Assembly: GCF_900104145.1 (NCBI RefSeq)
Contig: NZ_FNLB01000006.1
Location: forward strand, 1,385,001-1,449,000
Length of the DNA stretch: 64,000 nt
DNA from: Pseudovibrio sp. Tun.PSC04-5.I4
Lineage (GTDB): Bacteria > Pseudomonadota > Alphaproteobacteria > Rhizobiales > Stappiaceae
Direction: 5' to 3'
The position numbers were made by a program, and so were the translations under genes. Positions 47,270-56,491 of this stretch are shown here, piece after piece. The notes beneath the pieces are model-generated. The model saw only the letters and a list, made by a program, of their open reading frames with translations. It was not told the origin of the DNA and searched no databases. Positions within the stretch are counted from its first letter, which is position 1. Each line of letters starts with the position of its first letter.

Positions 47270-48823
47270 ATGACAGAAAAAACGCCTTTCTATATTACTA
47301 CTGCAATTTCCTACCCAAATGGTGAGCCGCATATCGGCCATGCATATGAGGCAATTGCAACTGACGTGCTGGCCCGCTTCCAAAGACTGGATGGCCGTGA
47401 AGTCCACTTTCTGACAGGTACTGATGTACATGGTCAAAAGATGCTTCAGACCGCCGTCAAGGAAGGTATGTCTCCTTCAGATCTGGCTGATAAGAACTCC
47501 AAGCTCTTCCGCGAAATGGTTGAGATGCTGGGATGTTCTAACAATGATTTCATCCAGACCAACGAAGAGCGCCATTACAAGTCCTGTCAGGCAATCTGGC
47601 AGAAGATGGTAGACTCTGGCGACATCTACAAAGACAGTTACGCCGGTTGGTATTCAGTACGCGACGAAGCCTACTATCAGGAAAGCGAAACCGAAGTCCG
47701 CGAAGATGGCGTGCGCTACGGTCCGCAAAACACACCTGTTGAGTGGGTAGAAGAAGAAAGCTACTTCTTCCGTCTGTCTGCATATGAAGATAAACTGCTG
47801 GCGCTTTACGAAAACCAACCTGACTTCATCGGCCCGAACGCGCGCCGAAATGAAGTCATGAGTTTCGTAAAAGGGGGCCTGAGAGATCTTTCAGTTTCCC
47901 GTACCACGTTTGATTGGGGTATTCCTGTTCCCGGTGATGAAAAGCATGTGATGTATGTTTGGGTGGATGCACTCACCAACTACATTACCGCGCTGGGTTA
48001 CCCGGATATGGAAGGCGATATGGCCAAGTTCTGGCCTGCCAATACTCACATCATCGGTAAAGACATCATCCGCTTCCACGCAGTGTACTGGCCGGCATTC
48101 CTGATGTCGGCAGGTGTACCGCTGCCAGAGCGCGTGTTTGCACACGGTTTCCTCTTTAACTCCGGTGAGAAGATGTCCAAGTCCCTTGGCAACGTCATCG
48201 CACCGCGTGATCTGGTGGACACTTACGGCCTTGATCAGATCCGCTATTTCCTCCTGCGCGAGGTTCCATTCGGTCAGGATGGCAACTACAACCACGAAGC
48301 AATGGTCAACCGCATCAACGCCGACCTTGCCAATGATATTGGAAATCTGGCTCAACGTTCTTTGTCCATGATCTTCAAAAACTGCGAAGGCAAACTCCCG
48401 ATACCGGGTGAGTTCTCCGCTGAAGATAAGGCAATGCTGGCACAGGCTGATGAGATGCTTGAAAAATGCCGTGACTTCATGGCCAAGCAGGAAATTCACA
48501 ATGCGCTCGCCTGCATTTGGGCAACCGTTGGAGAAGCAAACCGCTACTTTGCCTCTCAAGAACCTTGGGCGCTGAAGAAAACCAACACGGAGCGTATGGC
48601 GACAGTTCTTTACACAACTGCTGAAATCATTCGTCAGGTTGGTATTTTGGCACAGCCAGTTATACCGGGTTCTGCCGCAAAACTGCTGGATCTTCTGGTT
48701 CTGGACGAAAACCAGCGGACATTTGCACAGCTTGGTGAAGCCGGACGCCTTCAAGGTGGCGGCGAACTGCCAAAACCACAAGGTATATTCCCGCGCTATG
48801 TAGAGCCGGAAACTGCTGAGTAA
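47270..48823 (+). CDS. metG: Methionyl-tRNA synthetase
   Basis: A 517-aa class I synthetase that charges tRNA-Met. HIGH box in YPNGEPHIGHAYEA (about residue 15), KMSKS loop in NSGEKMSKSLGN (about 301), anticodon-binding helical domain from about 370. There is no C-terminal tRNA-binding extension, and the zinc-knuckle region lacks the four-Cys set, as in the short alphaproteobacterial form. The intergenic gap to tatD carries a strong terminator, so the next genes have their own promoter or depend on readthrough. Confidence 0.95.
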   Translation: MTEKTPFYITTAISYPNGEPHIGHAYEAIATDVLARFQRLDGREVHFLTGTDVHGQKMLQTAVKEGMSPSDLADKNSKLFREMVEMLGCSNNDFIQTNEERHYKSCQAIWQKMVDSGDIYKDSYAGWYSVRDEAYYQESETEVREDGVRYGPQNTPVEWVEEESYFFRLSAYEDKLLALYENQPDFIGPNARRNEVMSFVKGGLRDLSVSRTTFDWGIPVPGDEKHVMYVWVDALTNYITALGYPDMEGDMAKFWPANTHIIGKDIIRFHAVYWPAFLMSAGVPLPERVFAHGFLFNSGEKMSKSLGNVIAPRDLVDTYGLDQIRYFLLREVPFGQDGNYNHEAMVNRINADLANDIGNLAQRSLSMIFKNCEGKLPIPGEFSAEDKAMLAQADEMLEKCRDFMAKQEIHNALACIWATVGEANRYFASQEPWALKKTNTERMATVLYTTAEIIRQVGILAQPVIPGSAAKLLDLLVLDENQRTFAQLGEAGRLQGGGELPKPQGIFPRYVEPETAE

Positions 48824-48845
48824 GCAACCAAATCACTTTGGTTTC

Positions 48846-48873
48846 AAGGGAGGCATAAAAGCCTCCCTTTTTT
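48846..48873 (+). terminator. Rho-independent terminator after metG
   Basis: The stem AAGGGAGGC / GCCTCCCTT with a 6-base loop (ATAAAA) and a following T run lies ~20 bases after the metG stop. It closes the tmk-holB-metG transcript. Confidence 0.85.
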
Positions 48874-48969
48874 ATGAGAGAAGCCGGAAGTCATCCGAGT
48901 TTTTCTCAAGGTGTTAAATCAAGAGGCCAGAAGGCCTATTGACAGAATCGCGCTGGAGGCGCTTTTGCT

Positions 48970-49758
48970 GTGACCATGTTAGTTGATAGTCATTGTCATC
49001 TGGATTTTCCAGATTTTGCAGAAGAGCGAGATCAGATCATCGCTCGGGCTCATGAGGCCGGGGTCATGCTGATGGTCACCATCTGCACGCGTGTCCGCCG
49101 TTTTGAGCAGATCAAAGAAATTGCTGAAACTTATGACAGCGTTTATTGCTCCGTCGGTACGCATCCGCATCAAGCTGAAGAAGAAGCAGATGTAACCCTT
49201 GAAGAGATCCTGGAGTTTGCCAAACATCCCAAAGTGGTTGCTATCGGTGAAGCTGGGCTGGATTACTTTTACGACAAGGCCCCGCGCGATGTTCAGCAAA
49301 AAGTTCTTCGCACCCATATTACAGCAGCACGCCAAACCCAGCTACCGCTCGTCATTCACAGCCGTGATGCAGACCATGACATGATGCGCATTTTAGAAGA
49401 AGAAATGAAAATTGGCGCTTTCCCGGCGCTCCTTCATTGTTTTTCCTCCGGTAAAGAGCTGGCCATGAAAGGCTTGGAACTGGGGCTGTACGTATCCTTC
49501 TCCGGCATTTTGACGTTCAAACGCTCGCAGGACCTACGTGATATTGCAGCCGAGTTGCCGATGGATCGTTTGCTTGTGGAAACCGATGCGCCATATCTTG
49601 CCCCCCAGCCATGGCGCGGGAAACGCAATGAGCCAGCTTATGTCGCCCATACCAACAAAGTACTGGCGCAAGCCCTTAGTGTAAGTGAAGAAGAGATGGC
49701 AACCGCAACAACGCAAAACTTCTTGCGCCTGTTTTCTAAGGTGCCACGGCCACAATGA
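48970..49758 (+). CDS. TatD-family metal-dependent hydrolase
   Basis: The product is 262 aa from a GTG (ATG at 48976 also possible). It is a TIM-barrel amidohydrolase-like DNase with SHCHLDFPDF (about residue 7), the metal ligand GEAGLDYFYD (about 93), HSRDAD (about 131) and LVETDAPYLAPQ (about 202). TatD proteins act as 3'-5' exonucleases/DNases and in quality control. Followed closely by the metallo-beta-lactamase-fold gene. Confidence 0.92.
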   Translation: MTMLVDSHCHLDFPDFAEERDQIIARAHEAGVMLMVTICTRVRRFEQIKEIAETYDSVYCSVGTHPHQAEEEADVTLEEILEFAKHPKVVAIGEAGLDYFYDKAPRDVQQKVLRTHITAARQTQLPLVIHSRDADHDMMRILEEEMKIGAFPALLHCFSSGKELAMKGLELGLYVSFSGILTFKRSQDLRDIAAELPMDRLLVETDAPYLAPQPWRGKRNEPAYVAHTNKVLAQALSVSEEEMATATTQNFLRLFSKVPRPQ

Positions 49759-49807
49759 TTGGCTAAACTGGCCCTGTTGGTAGTGCCGCTATTATTTGAG
49801 AGGAACC

Positions 49808-50626
49808 ATGACCAGCAATTTTAAGGTCACACTACTGGGCTGCGGCTCTTCTACTGGCGTTCCAAGGATTGGCGGTGACTGGGGACATTGCGACCCCAAT
49901 GAACCTAAAAACCGGCGCCGTAGATGCGCGCTACTCGTCCAGCGGTTCTCCAATGAGGGCACAACAACGGTTCTGATCGACACTGGGCCAGACCTGCGGG
50001 AGCAAATGCTGTCTGCAGGCATAACACAGGTCGATGCCGTCCTTTACACCCATGCGCATGCAGACCACCTGCATGGCATCGATGATCTGCGGTTCTTCGC
50101 CTTGATGCAGCGCGCCAAAGTTCCTGTTTATATGGATGCCTTTACATCCCACCGGGTGCGCACAGCTTTTGACTATTGCTTTGCGACACCGCCCGGATCC
50201 GGTTACCCGCCAATCTTGAGCGAAAACCGCCTGATTGATGGAAAAAGCATCACCATCAACGGGGCAGGTGGGCCAATCACAGCTTTGCCGTTTAAAGTAC
50301 ATCACGGCGATATCGATGCCCTTGGCTTCCGTTTTCAAGACCTTGCATACTCTCCTGATGTCAATGACATCCCGGAAAGCAGTTTTCATGCATTGAAAGG
50401 TCTCGATACGTGGATCGTGGATGCCCTACGACAAAAACCGCACCAAAGTCATTTTTGCCTAGGTGATGCGCTGGATTGGATTGAGCGCATGAAGCCGACA
50501 AAAGGTATCCTGACCAACCTGCATTGTGATTTGGATTACGAGCAGTTGCTGCGGGACCTACCGGAAAACATATCGCCTGCATTCGACGGTCGAACAGTTG
50601 AATTTGAAGCACATGCGACGGTCTAG
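49808..50626 (+). CDS. Metallo-beta-lactamase-fold hydrolase (PhnP-like)
   Basis: The product is 272 aa from the ATG at 49808 (GAGAGGAACC in front; an earlier TTG is not needed). THAHADHLHGIDDLR (about residue 81) is the HxHxDH metal site, with GSSTGVPRIGGDWG (about 12) and HHGDIDALGF (about 164) as further ligands. It belongs to the phosphodiesterase-type MBL group that includes PhnP. It always travels with metG-tatD in related bacteria, but its physiological substrate is uncertain. Confidence 0.85.
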   Translation: MTSNFKVTLLGCGSSTGVPRIGGDWGHCDPNEPKNRRRRCALLVQRFSNEGTTTVLIDTGPDLREQMLSAGITQVDAVLYTHAHADHLHGIDDLRFFALMQRAKVPVYMDAFTSHRVRTAFDYCFATPPGSGYPPILSENRLIDGKSITINGAGGPITALPFKVHHGDIDALGFRFQDLAYSPDVNDIPESSFHALKGLDTWIVDALRQKPHQSHFCLGDALDWIERMKPTKGILTNLHCDLDYEQLLRDLPENISPAFDGRTVEFEAHATV

Positions 50627-50744
50627 GCCGTCGTATTTCTTATGAACCTTACGCAGAATCAAGTCGTGCCAAATCTCTGAAATTTGAGCAAATTAGATAT
50701 ATCAATCTTGAATAAGCTCTGAACTTATTTTCCAGATCATATAG

Positions 50745-50767
50745 TATATTTTGGAATCCAGAATATA
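50745..50767. promoter_or_regulatory. Candidate MarR operator upstream of the anthranilate operon
   Basis: An inverted repeat of two 10-bp arms, TATATTTTGG (50745-50754) and CCAGAATATA (50758-50767), is separated by AAT. Nine of ten positions pair. It lies in the AT-rich 290-bp gap before the first gene, where a repressor of the MarR family encoded by the third gene would be expected to bind. AT-rich 20-24 bp palindromes are typical MarR sites. Confidence 0.6.
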
Positions 50768-50917
50768 AAACATCATAAATACAGCACCTTAGAGGTGAAT
50801 AGAACTACAATCTATATATTTCATACTTAGATATTTTATGTTTGAAATAATTTTAAAAACCTGTCACGCTTACCCCAAGTTGAAAATAGGCGCTGCAAAG
50901 CCTTGGGGGAGAGAAAC

Positions 50918-53215
50918 ATGAAAGTCGCATGTCTTGGAGGTGGCCCGGCCGGCCTGTATTTCGCAATCAGTATGAAGCTGCGAAACCCAGAGCACGAGGT
51001 TACGGTCATTGAGCGCAACAAGTTTGATGACACGTTCGGGTGGGGCGTGGTTCTTTCAGATGAGACGCTCGACAACTTCAAGGTCAACGACGAGAAAAGC
51101 GCTGAAGCCATTCGCGCCCATTTTGCATACTGGGATGATATTGCGGTCCATTATCGCGATACGTGCCATGTTTCCAGTGGCCACGGGTTCTGCGGCATTG
51201 GGCGCAAGCAATTGTTGCTTCTCTTACAGGATCGTGCTCGCGAGTTGGGCGTCACTCTGGAATTTGAGCGCAACTACACAAGCGCAAAAGAGTTCATGGA
51301 TAAGTATGATCTCGTTGTTGCAGCAGATGGTCTTAACTCCGTTTGCCGCACCGAATTTGCTGAGCATTTCAAACCAGACATAGACACCCGCAAATGCAAG
51401 TTCGTTTGGCTGGGCACACACCAGAAGTTCGATGACGCTTTCACATTCATCTTTGAAGAAACCGAACACGGTTGGATTTGGGCACACGCCTACCAGTTTG
51501 ACGACGACACCGCGACCTTCATTGTAGAATGTACTGAAGAAACCTACGAGGCCTTTGGGTTTGGCGAAATGAGCCAGGCGGACTCCTGCCGAACCTGCGA
51601 AAAGATCTTTGTTAAACATCTTGGCGGCAATGAGTTGATGACCAACGCAGGTCATATTCGTGGTTCCGCATGGATCAACTTCCCACGTGTTCTCTGTGAA
51701 AAATGGTCCTACAAAAATCTGGTTCTGATGGGAGATGCTTCAGCAACAGCGCACTTCTCAATCGGCTCAGGTTCCAAGCTGGCAATGGAAAGCGCGATCG
51801 CGCTGGCGGACTACCTGCACAGTGAGAAGAGCATAGAAGATGCCTTCCAGAAATACGAGGACGAGCGCCGTCTGGAAGTTCTCAAACTCCAGTCTGCTGC
51901 CCGCAACTCGCTGGAATGGTTCGAGAACGTGGAGCGTTATCTGCACCTCGATCCCGTCCAGTTCAACTACTCCTTGCTCACACGCTCCCAGCGGATCTCC
52001 CACGAGAATTTGCGTGAGAGAGATGCAGATTGGCTGGCAACAGCTGAGGGCTGGTTCCAGTCAAATGCAGGCGTAGCAGATGCTGAAAACGCACCACGCG
52101 CGCCGATGTTTGCCCCCTTCAAACTACGAGATATGGAACTGAGCAACCGTGTGGTTGTCTCTCCTATGGCTCAGTACAAAGCGATTGATGGAACCGTCAC
52201 GGACTGGCACCTGACCCACTACGGCGAACGCGCCAAGGGCGGAGCTGGGATGGTTGTTGTTGAAATGACCTGCGTCAGCCCAGAAGGCCGGATCACACCG
52301 GGCTGTCCTGGCCTTTATGACCCGGAGCATCAAGTCGCATGGAAACGCATCACAAATTTCGTCCATGAGCACAGTCACGCAAAGATCTGTTGTCAGCTCG
52401 GCCACTCAGGACCAAAGGGCTCAACTCAGCTAGGTTGGGAAGAGATGGATGCACCGCTAAACTCGCAGAACTGGCCACTCATCGCGGCCTCACCAATTGC
52501 ATGGTCTGAACGCAACCAGACACCAAAGCAAATGGATCTGGCTGACATGGACCGCGTGAAAGCAGAGTTTGTGACTTCAGCCAAAATGGCAGACGCCGCT
52601 GGCTTCGATATGCTTGAAGTTCACTGTGCACATGGGTACCTCCTGTCCTCCTTCATCTCACCACTGACCAACAAGCGTGACGATGAGTTCGGCGGTTCCT
52701 TAGAAAACCGGATGAGATACCCACTGGACATCATTAGGGCTGTTCGGGGCGTATGGCCTCAGGAAAAACCGATATCCGTCCGCATCTCCGCAACTGACTG
52801 GGTTGAAGATGGAGGCTTAACACCGGATGAAGCCGTTGAAATTGCACGCATGTTAAACGCCGCTGATGTTGATATCTGCGACGTCTCCGCCGGCCAGACG
52901 AGCACCAAGGCACAACCGGTTTATGGTCGTATGTTCCAGGTGCCATTTTCTGACCGCATCCGCAACGACGCCGGTATCCAGACTATGGCGGTGGGTAATA
53001 TCTACGAACCAGACCATGTGAATTCAATCCTGATGGCCGGTCGTGCAGATCTCGTTTGTCTTGCTCGTCCCCATCTTGCCGATCCGTACTGGACGCTACA
53101 TGCCGCCGCTGATCTGGGTGATAAAGGCGTTCATTGGCCAGAGCCATATCAGCCGGGCAGAGACCAGCTCTATCGCCTTGCCGAGCGTGCAGAGACTATG
53201 AAAGTACGCGTTTGA
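50918..53215 (+). CDS. abmA: 2-aminobenzoyl-CoA monooxygenase/reductase (fused FAD monooxygenase and OYE reductase)
   Basis: The product is 765 aa from the ATG at 50918, after GGGGGAGAG. The N-terminal half is a group A flavin monooxygenase (GGGPAGLYFAISMKLRNPEH at residue 5, GD motif LMGDASATAHFSIGSG at about 271). The C-terminal half from about residue 395 is an Old Yellow Enzyme-type FMN reductase (VVVSPMAQYKAIDG, EVHCAHGYLLSSFISP at about 568, NKRDDEFGGSLENR). This fusion is also annotated as salicylyl-CoA 5-hydroxylase/oxidoreductase. It would hydroxylate and dearomatise anthraniloyl-CoA at the expense of NAD(P)H. The RidA and CoA-ligase neighbours favour the amino substrate. Confidence 0.88.
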   Translation: MKVACLGGGPAGLYFAISMKLRNPEHEVTVIERNKFDDTFGWGVVLSDETLDNFKVNDEKSAEAIRAHFAYWDDIAVHYRDTCHVSSGHGFCGIGRKQLLLLLQDRARELGVTLEFERNYTSAKEFMDKYDLVVAADGLNSVCRTEFAEHFKPDIDTRKCKFVWLGTHQKFDDAFTFIFEETEHGWIWAHAYQFDDDTATFIVECTEETYEAFGFGEMSQADSCRTCEKIFVKHLGGNELMTNAGHIRGSAWINFPRVLCEKWSYKNLVLMGDASATAHFSIGSGSKLAMESAIALADYLHSEKSIEDAFQKYEDERRLEVLKLQSAARNSLEWFENVERYLHLDPVQFNYSLLTRSQRISHENLRERDADWLATAEGWFQSNAGVADAENAPRAPMFAPFKLRDMELSNRVVVSPMAQYKAIDGTVTDWHLTHYGERAKGGAGMVVVEMTCVSPEGRITPGCPGLYDPEHQVAWKRITNFVHEHSHAKICCQLGHSGPKGSTQLGWEEMDAPLNSQNWPLIAASPIAWSERNQTPKQMDLADMDRVKAEFVTSAKMADAAGFDMLEVHCAHGYLLSSFISPLTNKRDDEFGGSLENRMRYPLDIIRAVRGVWPQEKPISVRISATDWVEDGGLTPDEAVEIARMLNAADVDICDVSAGQTSTKAQPVYGRMFQVPFSDRIRNDAGIQTMAVGNIYEPDHVNSILMAGRADLVCLARPHLADPYWTLHAAADLGDKGVHWPEPYQPGRDQLYRLAERAETMKVRV

Positions 53216-53979
53216 TGAAAGTTGCATTGGAAAAACATGCGGTTGTTACAGGTGGAGGGACCGGAGTCGGGGCCGAGATTGCCAGCCACCTCGCGGAGCA
53301 AGGTGTTAAAGTCACCATCGCAGGGCGCAGGCGCGAACCTCTCGATTTGGTCGCTAGCACCAATGCAAACATCTTTGCTGTCACAGCTGACATCACGGAT
53401 GAATCCTCCGTGACTGATCTGTTTGCCGAAGCAACCAGGATGCATGGTCCAGTCAACATTGTGATTGCAAATGCAGGGGCCGCAGAATCCGCACCCTTTG
53501 CGAAAATCGGACTGGATGACTTTCAGCGCATGCTCAACATTAACCTGACGGGCACGTTTTTGACCTTCCAAAAGGGTCTTGAACACCTCAAAGGGCAGGA
53601 GTACGGGCGCTTGATTGCCATCGCATCAACGGCAGGGTTACGCGGCTTTTCCTACGTATCGCATTATGCTGCTGCAAAACATGGCGTTGTTGGCATGGTT
53701 CGCTCGCTGGCGCTGGAGCTTGCCAATAAACCAATTACGGTCAATGCTGTATGCCCGGGGTTTACCGAAACCCCGATGTTGCAACGCTCGCTTGAAAATA
53801 TCATGCAGAAAACCGGAATGAGTGAAGATCAGGCGCGTGCCGCTCTTTACAAGGATAATCCGCTGCAGCGGTTCATTCAGCCAGATGAAGTCGCGGCAAC
53901 CGTTGCATGGCTCATAGGCGAAGGAGCCCGCTCTGTCACCGGTCAGTCTATTTCCGTTTCAGGAGGCGAAACCCAATGA
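53215..53979 (+). CDS. Short-chain dehydrogenase of the anthranilate operon
   Basis: A 254-aa SDR, read from the ATG sharing one base with the abmA stop. NAD(P)-binding TGGGTGVGAEIA (about residue 11), NAGAA (about 84), catalytic Ser in IASTAG (about 138), YxxxK in YAAAKHG (about 153), and a PGFTETPM loop (about 181). By position it would oxidise the 3-hydroxyacyl-CoA intermediate in the beta-oxidation-like steps that follow ring reduction. Confidence 0.85.
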   Translation: MKVALEKHAVVTGGGTGVGAEIASHLAEQGVKVTIAGRRREPLDLVASTNANIFAVTADITDESSVTDLFAEATRMHGPVNIVIANAGAAESAPFAKIGLDDFQRMLNINLTGTFLTFQKGLEHLKGQEYGRLIAIASTAGLRGFSYVSHYAAAKHGVVGMVRSLALELANKPITVNAVCPGFTETPMLQRSLENIMQKTGMSEDQARAALYKDNPLQRFIQPDEVAATVAWLIGEGARSVTGQSISVSGGETQ

Positions 53980-54458
53980 ATCAGGCCACTGAAATCAACG
54001 AGGCTCCAGACACAACAGACGATAAATCTCGCGTCCGTCTCTGGCTACGATTACTTCGTGCTTCACGTGCTATTGAGGGCGAACTGCGAGAGCGTCTGCG
54101 CACTACATACAGTGTAACTCTGCCGCGTTTTGACGTGATGGCAGCGCTCTATAGAGAGCCAGAGGGCATGCTTATGTCCCAACTCTCAAAGTACCTCATG
54201 GTTTCAAACGGCAATGTCACCGGCTTGATTGATCGCCTGACCACGGACGGATTGGTTCAGCGCACATTGCGAGACGGAGACCGCAGAACCTCTGTTGTCC
54301 TGCTCACAAGTGTTGGTCGTGTCGATTTTGAGAAAATGGCGAAAAGTCACCGCGAGTGGATCAACGAATTGCTCTCGCATTTCTCGCCGCACGAAGCTGA
54401 AGTTCTTGCCGATACCCTCAAGGTATTTGCGAGCGATTGGGAGGGGGAGGCCCGATAA
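53976..54458 (+). CDS. MarR-family transcriptional regulator
   Basis: A 160-aa winged-helix regulator, from the ATG after AGGAGG (overlapping the SDR stop). Residues about 25-150 form the MarR fold with recognition helix segment SQLSKYLMVSNGNVTGLIDR and wing DGLVQRTLRDGDRR. Being inside the operon it controls, it is probably autoregulated, with an aryl-CoA or aromatic acid as inducer. The palindrome at 50745-50767 is its probable site. Confidence 0.88.
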   Translation: MNQATEINEAPDTTDDKSRVRLWLRLLRASRAIEGELRERLRTTYSVTLPRFDVMAALYREPEGMLMSQLSKYLMVSNGNVTGLIDRLTTDGLVQRTLRDGDRRTSVVLLTSVGRVDFEKMAKSHREWINELLSHFSPHEAEVLADTLKVFASDWEGEAR

Positions 54459-55279
54459 TGCTAACCACTTATAAAATGGCGGATATCCAGCCAAAACACT
54501 TCATTTGGCGTATGGAAGGCGATGTTGCGGTTATCAAGCTTGACCGCCCGGATCGCAAAAACCCGCTCACGTTTGAGAGCTATACGGAACTGCGTGATAC
54601 ATTCCGCAATCTGGTCTATGCAGATGATGTAAATGCGGTTGTGATCGCACCCAATGAGGGCAATTACTGCTCTGGTGGTGATGTTCACGACATCATCGGC
54701 CCGCTTGTGTCCATGGACATGAAAGACCTGCTGAAGTTTACCCGCATGACCGGCGATCTGGTCAAAGCCATGATCAATTGCACCAAACCAATCATCTCTG
54801 CAGTGGACGGGATCAGCGTCGGGGCTGGTGCGATTATGGCGATGGCCTCCGACATGCGCCTTGCAACCCCAGAAGCGAAGACAGCATTCCTGTTTACGCG
54901 CGTCGGGCTTGCTGGCTGCGACATGGGGGCTTGCGCAATCCTACCGCGCCTCATCGGGCAAGGTCGTGCTGCTGAACTTCTCTACACTGGACGCTCCATG
55001 AGCGCTGAGGAAGGCTATAACTGGGGTTATTTCAACTCCATGTCCACGTCGGAAGAGATCGAGTTTGCTGCCATCAAAATGGCTCAGCGTATTACGGCTG
55101 GTCCAAACTTTGCTCACGGCATTACTAAGACCCAGCTGAACCAGGAATGGAACATGGGTCTCGATCAGGCCATCGAATCTGAAGCTCAGGCACAAGCCAT
55201 CTGTATGCAGACCCGGGATTTTGAGACTGCTTACAAAGCATTTGTTGCAAAAGAAAAACCTGTGTTTGAGGGGGCATAA
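54458..55279 (+). CDS. Enoyl-CoA hydratase/isomerase
   Basis: A 273-aa crotonase-fold enzyme, from the ATG sharing a base with the MarR stop and preceded by GGGGGAGG. The oxyanion-hole loop CSGGDVHD is at about residue 71 and the DGISVGAGAIMAMASDMRL segment is at about 116. A Glu of the usual catalytic pair is not obvious around 137 (FTRVGLAGCDMGACAILPRL), so hydrolase or isomerase activity is also possible. Its job would be hydration or ring opening of the dearomatised CoA ester. Confidence 0.85.
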   Translation: MLTTYKMADIQPKHFIWRMEGDVAVIKLDRPDRKNPLTFESYTELRDTFRNLVYADDVNAVVIAPNEGNYCSGGDVHDIIGPLVSMDMKDLLKFTRMTGDLVKAMINCTKPIISAVDGISVGAGAIMAMASDMRLATPEAKTAFLFTRVGLAGCDMGACAILPRLIGQGRAAELLYTGRSMSAEEGYNWGYFNSMSTSEEIEFAAIKMAQRITAGPNFAHGITKTQLNQEWNMGLDQAIESEAQAQAICMQTRDFETAYKAFVAKEKPVFEGA

Positions 55280-56491
55280 ATGGCTGATACGACCTTCCTA
55301 GACTGGCCGTTTTTTGAGAACAAACACCGCGAGCTACGCGATGCTATTGAGATCTGGTGTTGCGATAACTTGCCAGCCGATCATTCTGATACAGATGCCG
55401 CTTGCATCAAACTTGTGAGTGATCTGGGCAAAGCAGGCTTTCTAAAACTCTCTGCCGTTGATCCAGCAAATCCGCAGCCACTCGATGTGCGCAGCCTGTG
55501 CATTATGCGTGAGACATTGGCGCGGCACGATGGTCTGGGTGATTTTGCCTTCGCTATGCAGGGGCTGGGAACCGGCGCGATCAGCTTGTTCGGCAATGCC
55601 CAGCAACAACTGTGGCTTAACAAGACCCGTGCGGGTGAAATGCTCTCTGCTTTTGCGCTGACCGAACCAAATTCTGGGTCTGATGTTGCAAACATTGAAC
55701 TCTCCGCCATCCGTGATGGCGAGGAGTATGTCCTCAACGGTGAAAAAACCTGGATCTCCAACGGCGGTATAGCCGGTGTTTATGTTGTCTTCGCTAGGAC
55801 GGGCGAAGCAGCAGGCGCAAAAGGGATCAGCGCATTTATCGTACCGGCGGATACACCGGGGCTAACCGTGGAAGAGCGGTTGGATGTGATGGCACCGCAC
55901 CCATTGGCACGCCTTGGCTTCAAACAATTGCGTATTCCAACATCAAACCGCATTGGGGACGCTGGAGAAGGCTTCAAAATCGCCATGTCGGTGCTGGATG
56001 TCTTCCGCTGCACAGTTGGCGCCGCTGCACTTGGGCTTGCCCGCAGAGCACTGGAAGAAACCATTGCTCGTGCAACAACACGCAAAATTGGCGATGGTGT
56101 CCTTGCAGATATGCAGATGGTGCAGGGACATATGGCAGAGATGGCAATCGACATCGATGCCTCTGCACTCCTGATCTACCGCGCTGCGTGGACGAAAGAC
56201 ATGGGGGCTGTTCGTGTAACACGAGAAGCTGCCATGGCTAAGCAGTTCGCAACCGATCAGGCACAGCAGGTTATTGATAAGGCAGTACAAATTCACGGGG
56301 GCGAAGGCGTCCGTTCAGGCAATACTGTCGAAAAACTTTACCGGGAAATCAGGGCTCTTCGCATCTATGAAGGCGCCTCGGATGTTCAAAAAATAATAAT
56401 TGCAAGGCAATTGCTTTCTCAGGGGGAGAGAAATGCTGGGACCAAGCGCACACAGGGATACCTTCACAAGGGACAGGCTGCCACCAGTTGA
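55280..56491 (+). CDS. Acyl-CoA dehydrogenase
   Basis: A 403-aa FAD enzyme. It has ALTEPNSGSDVANIE (about 127), the FAD motif WISNGGIAGVYVVFART (about 157), the C-terminal helix QIHGGEGVRSGNTVEKLYREIRA (about 334) and the family ending IYEGASDVQKIIIARQLL (about 359). The catalytic base at the IYEGAS position is Glu, as in medium/isovaleryl-type enzymes. It would introduce a double bond in a cyclic or linear acyl-CoA and pass electrons to ETF. The next gene starts inside its 3' end. Confidence 0.9.
   Translation: MADTTFLDWPFFENKHRELRDAIEIWCCDNLPADHSDTDAACIKLVSDLGKAGFLKLSAVDPANPQPLDVRSLCIMRETLARHDGLGDFAFAMQGLGTGAISLFGNAQQQLWLNKTRAGEMLSAFALTEPNSGSDVANIELSAIRDGEEYVLNGEKTWISNGGIAGVYVVFARTGEAAGAKGISAFIVPADTPGLTVEERLDVMAPHPLARLGFKQLRIPTSNRIGDAGEGFKIAMSVLDVFRCTVGAAALGLARRALEETIARATTRKIGDGVLADMQMVQGHMAEMAIDIDASALLIYRAAWTKDMGAVRVTREAAMAKQFATDQAQQVIDKAVQIHGGEGVRSGNTVEKLYREIRALRIYEGASDVQKIIIARQLLSQGERNAGTKRTQGYLHKGQAATS

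Noticed and set aside
47891..48781. 296-codon minus-strand frame opposite metG
   Set aside because: Antisense of methionyl-tRNA synthetase with intact HIGH and KMSKS motifs.
50627..50902. Riboswitch or small RNA upstream of the anthranilate operon
   Set aside because: The region is AT-rich with only the palindrome; no stable multi-stem structure or terminator is visible.
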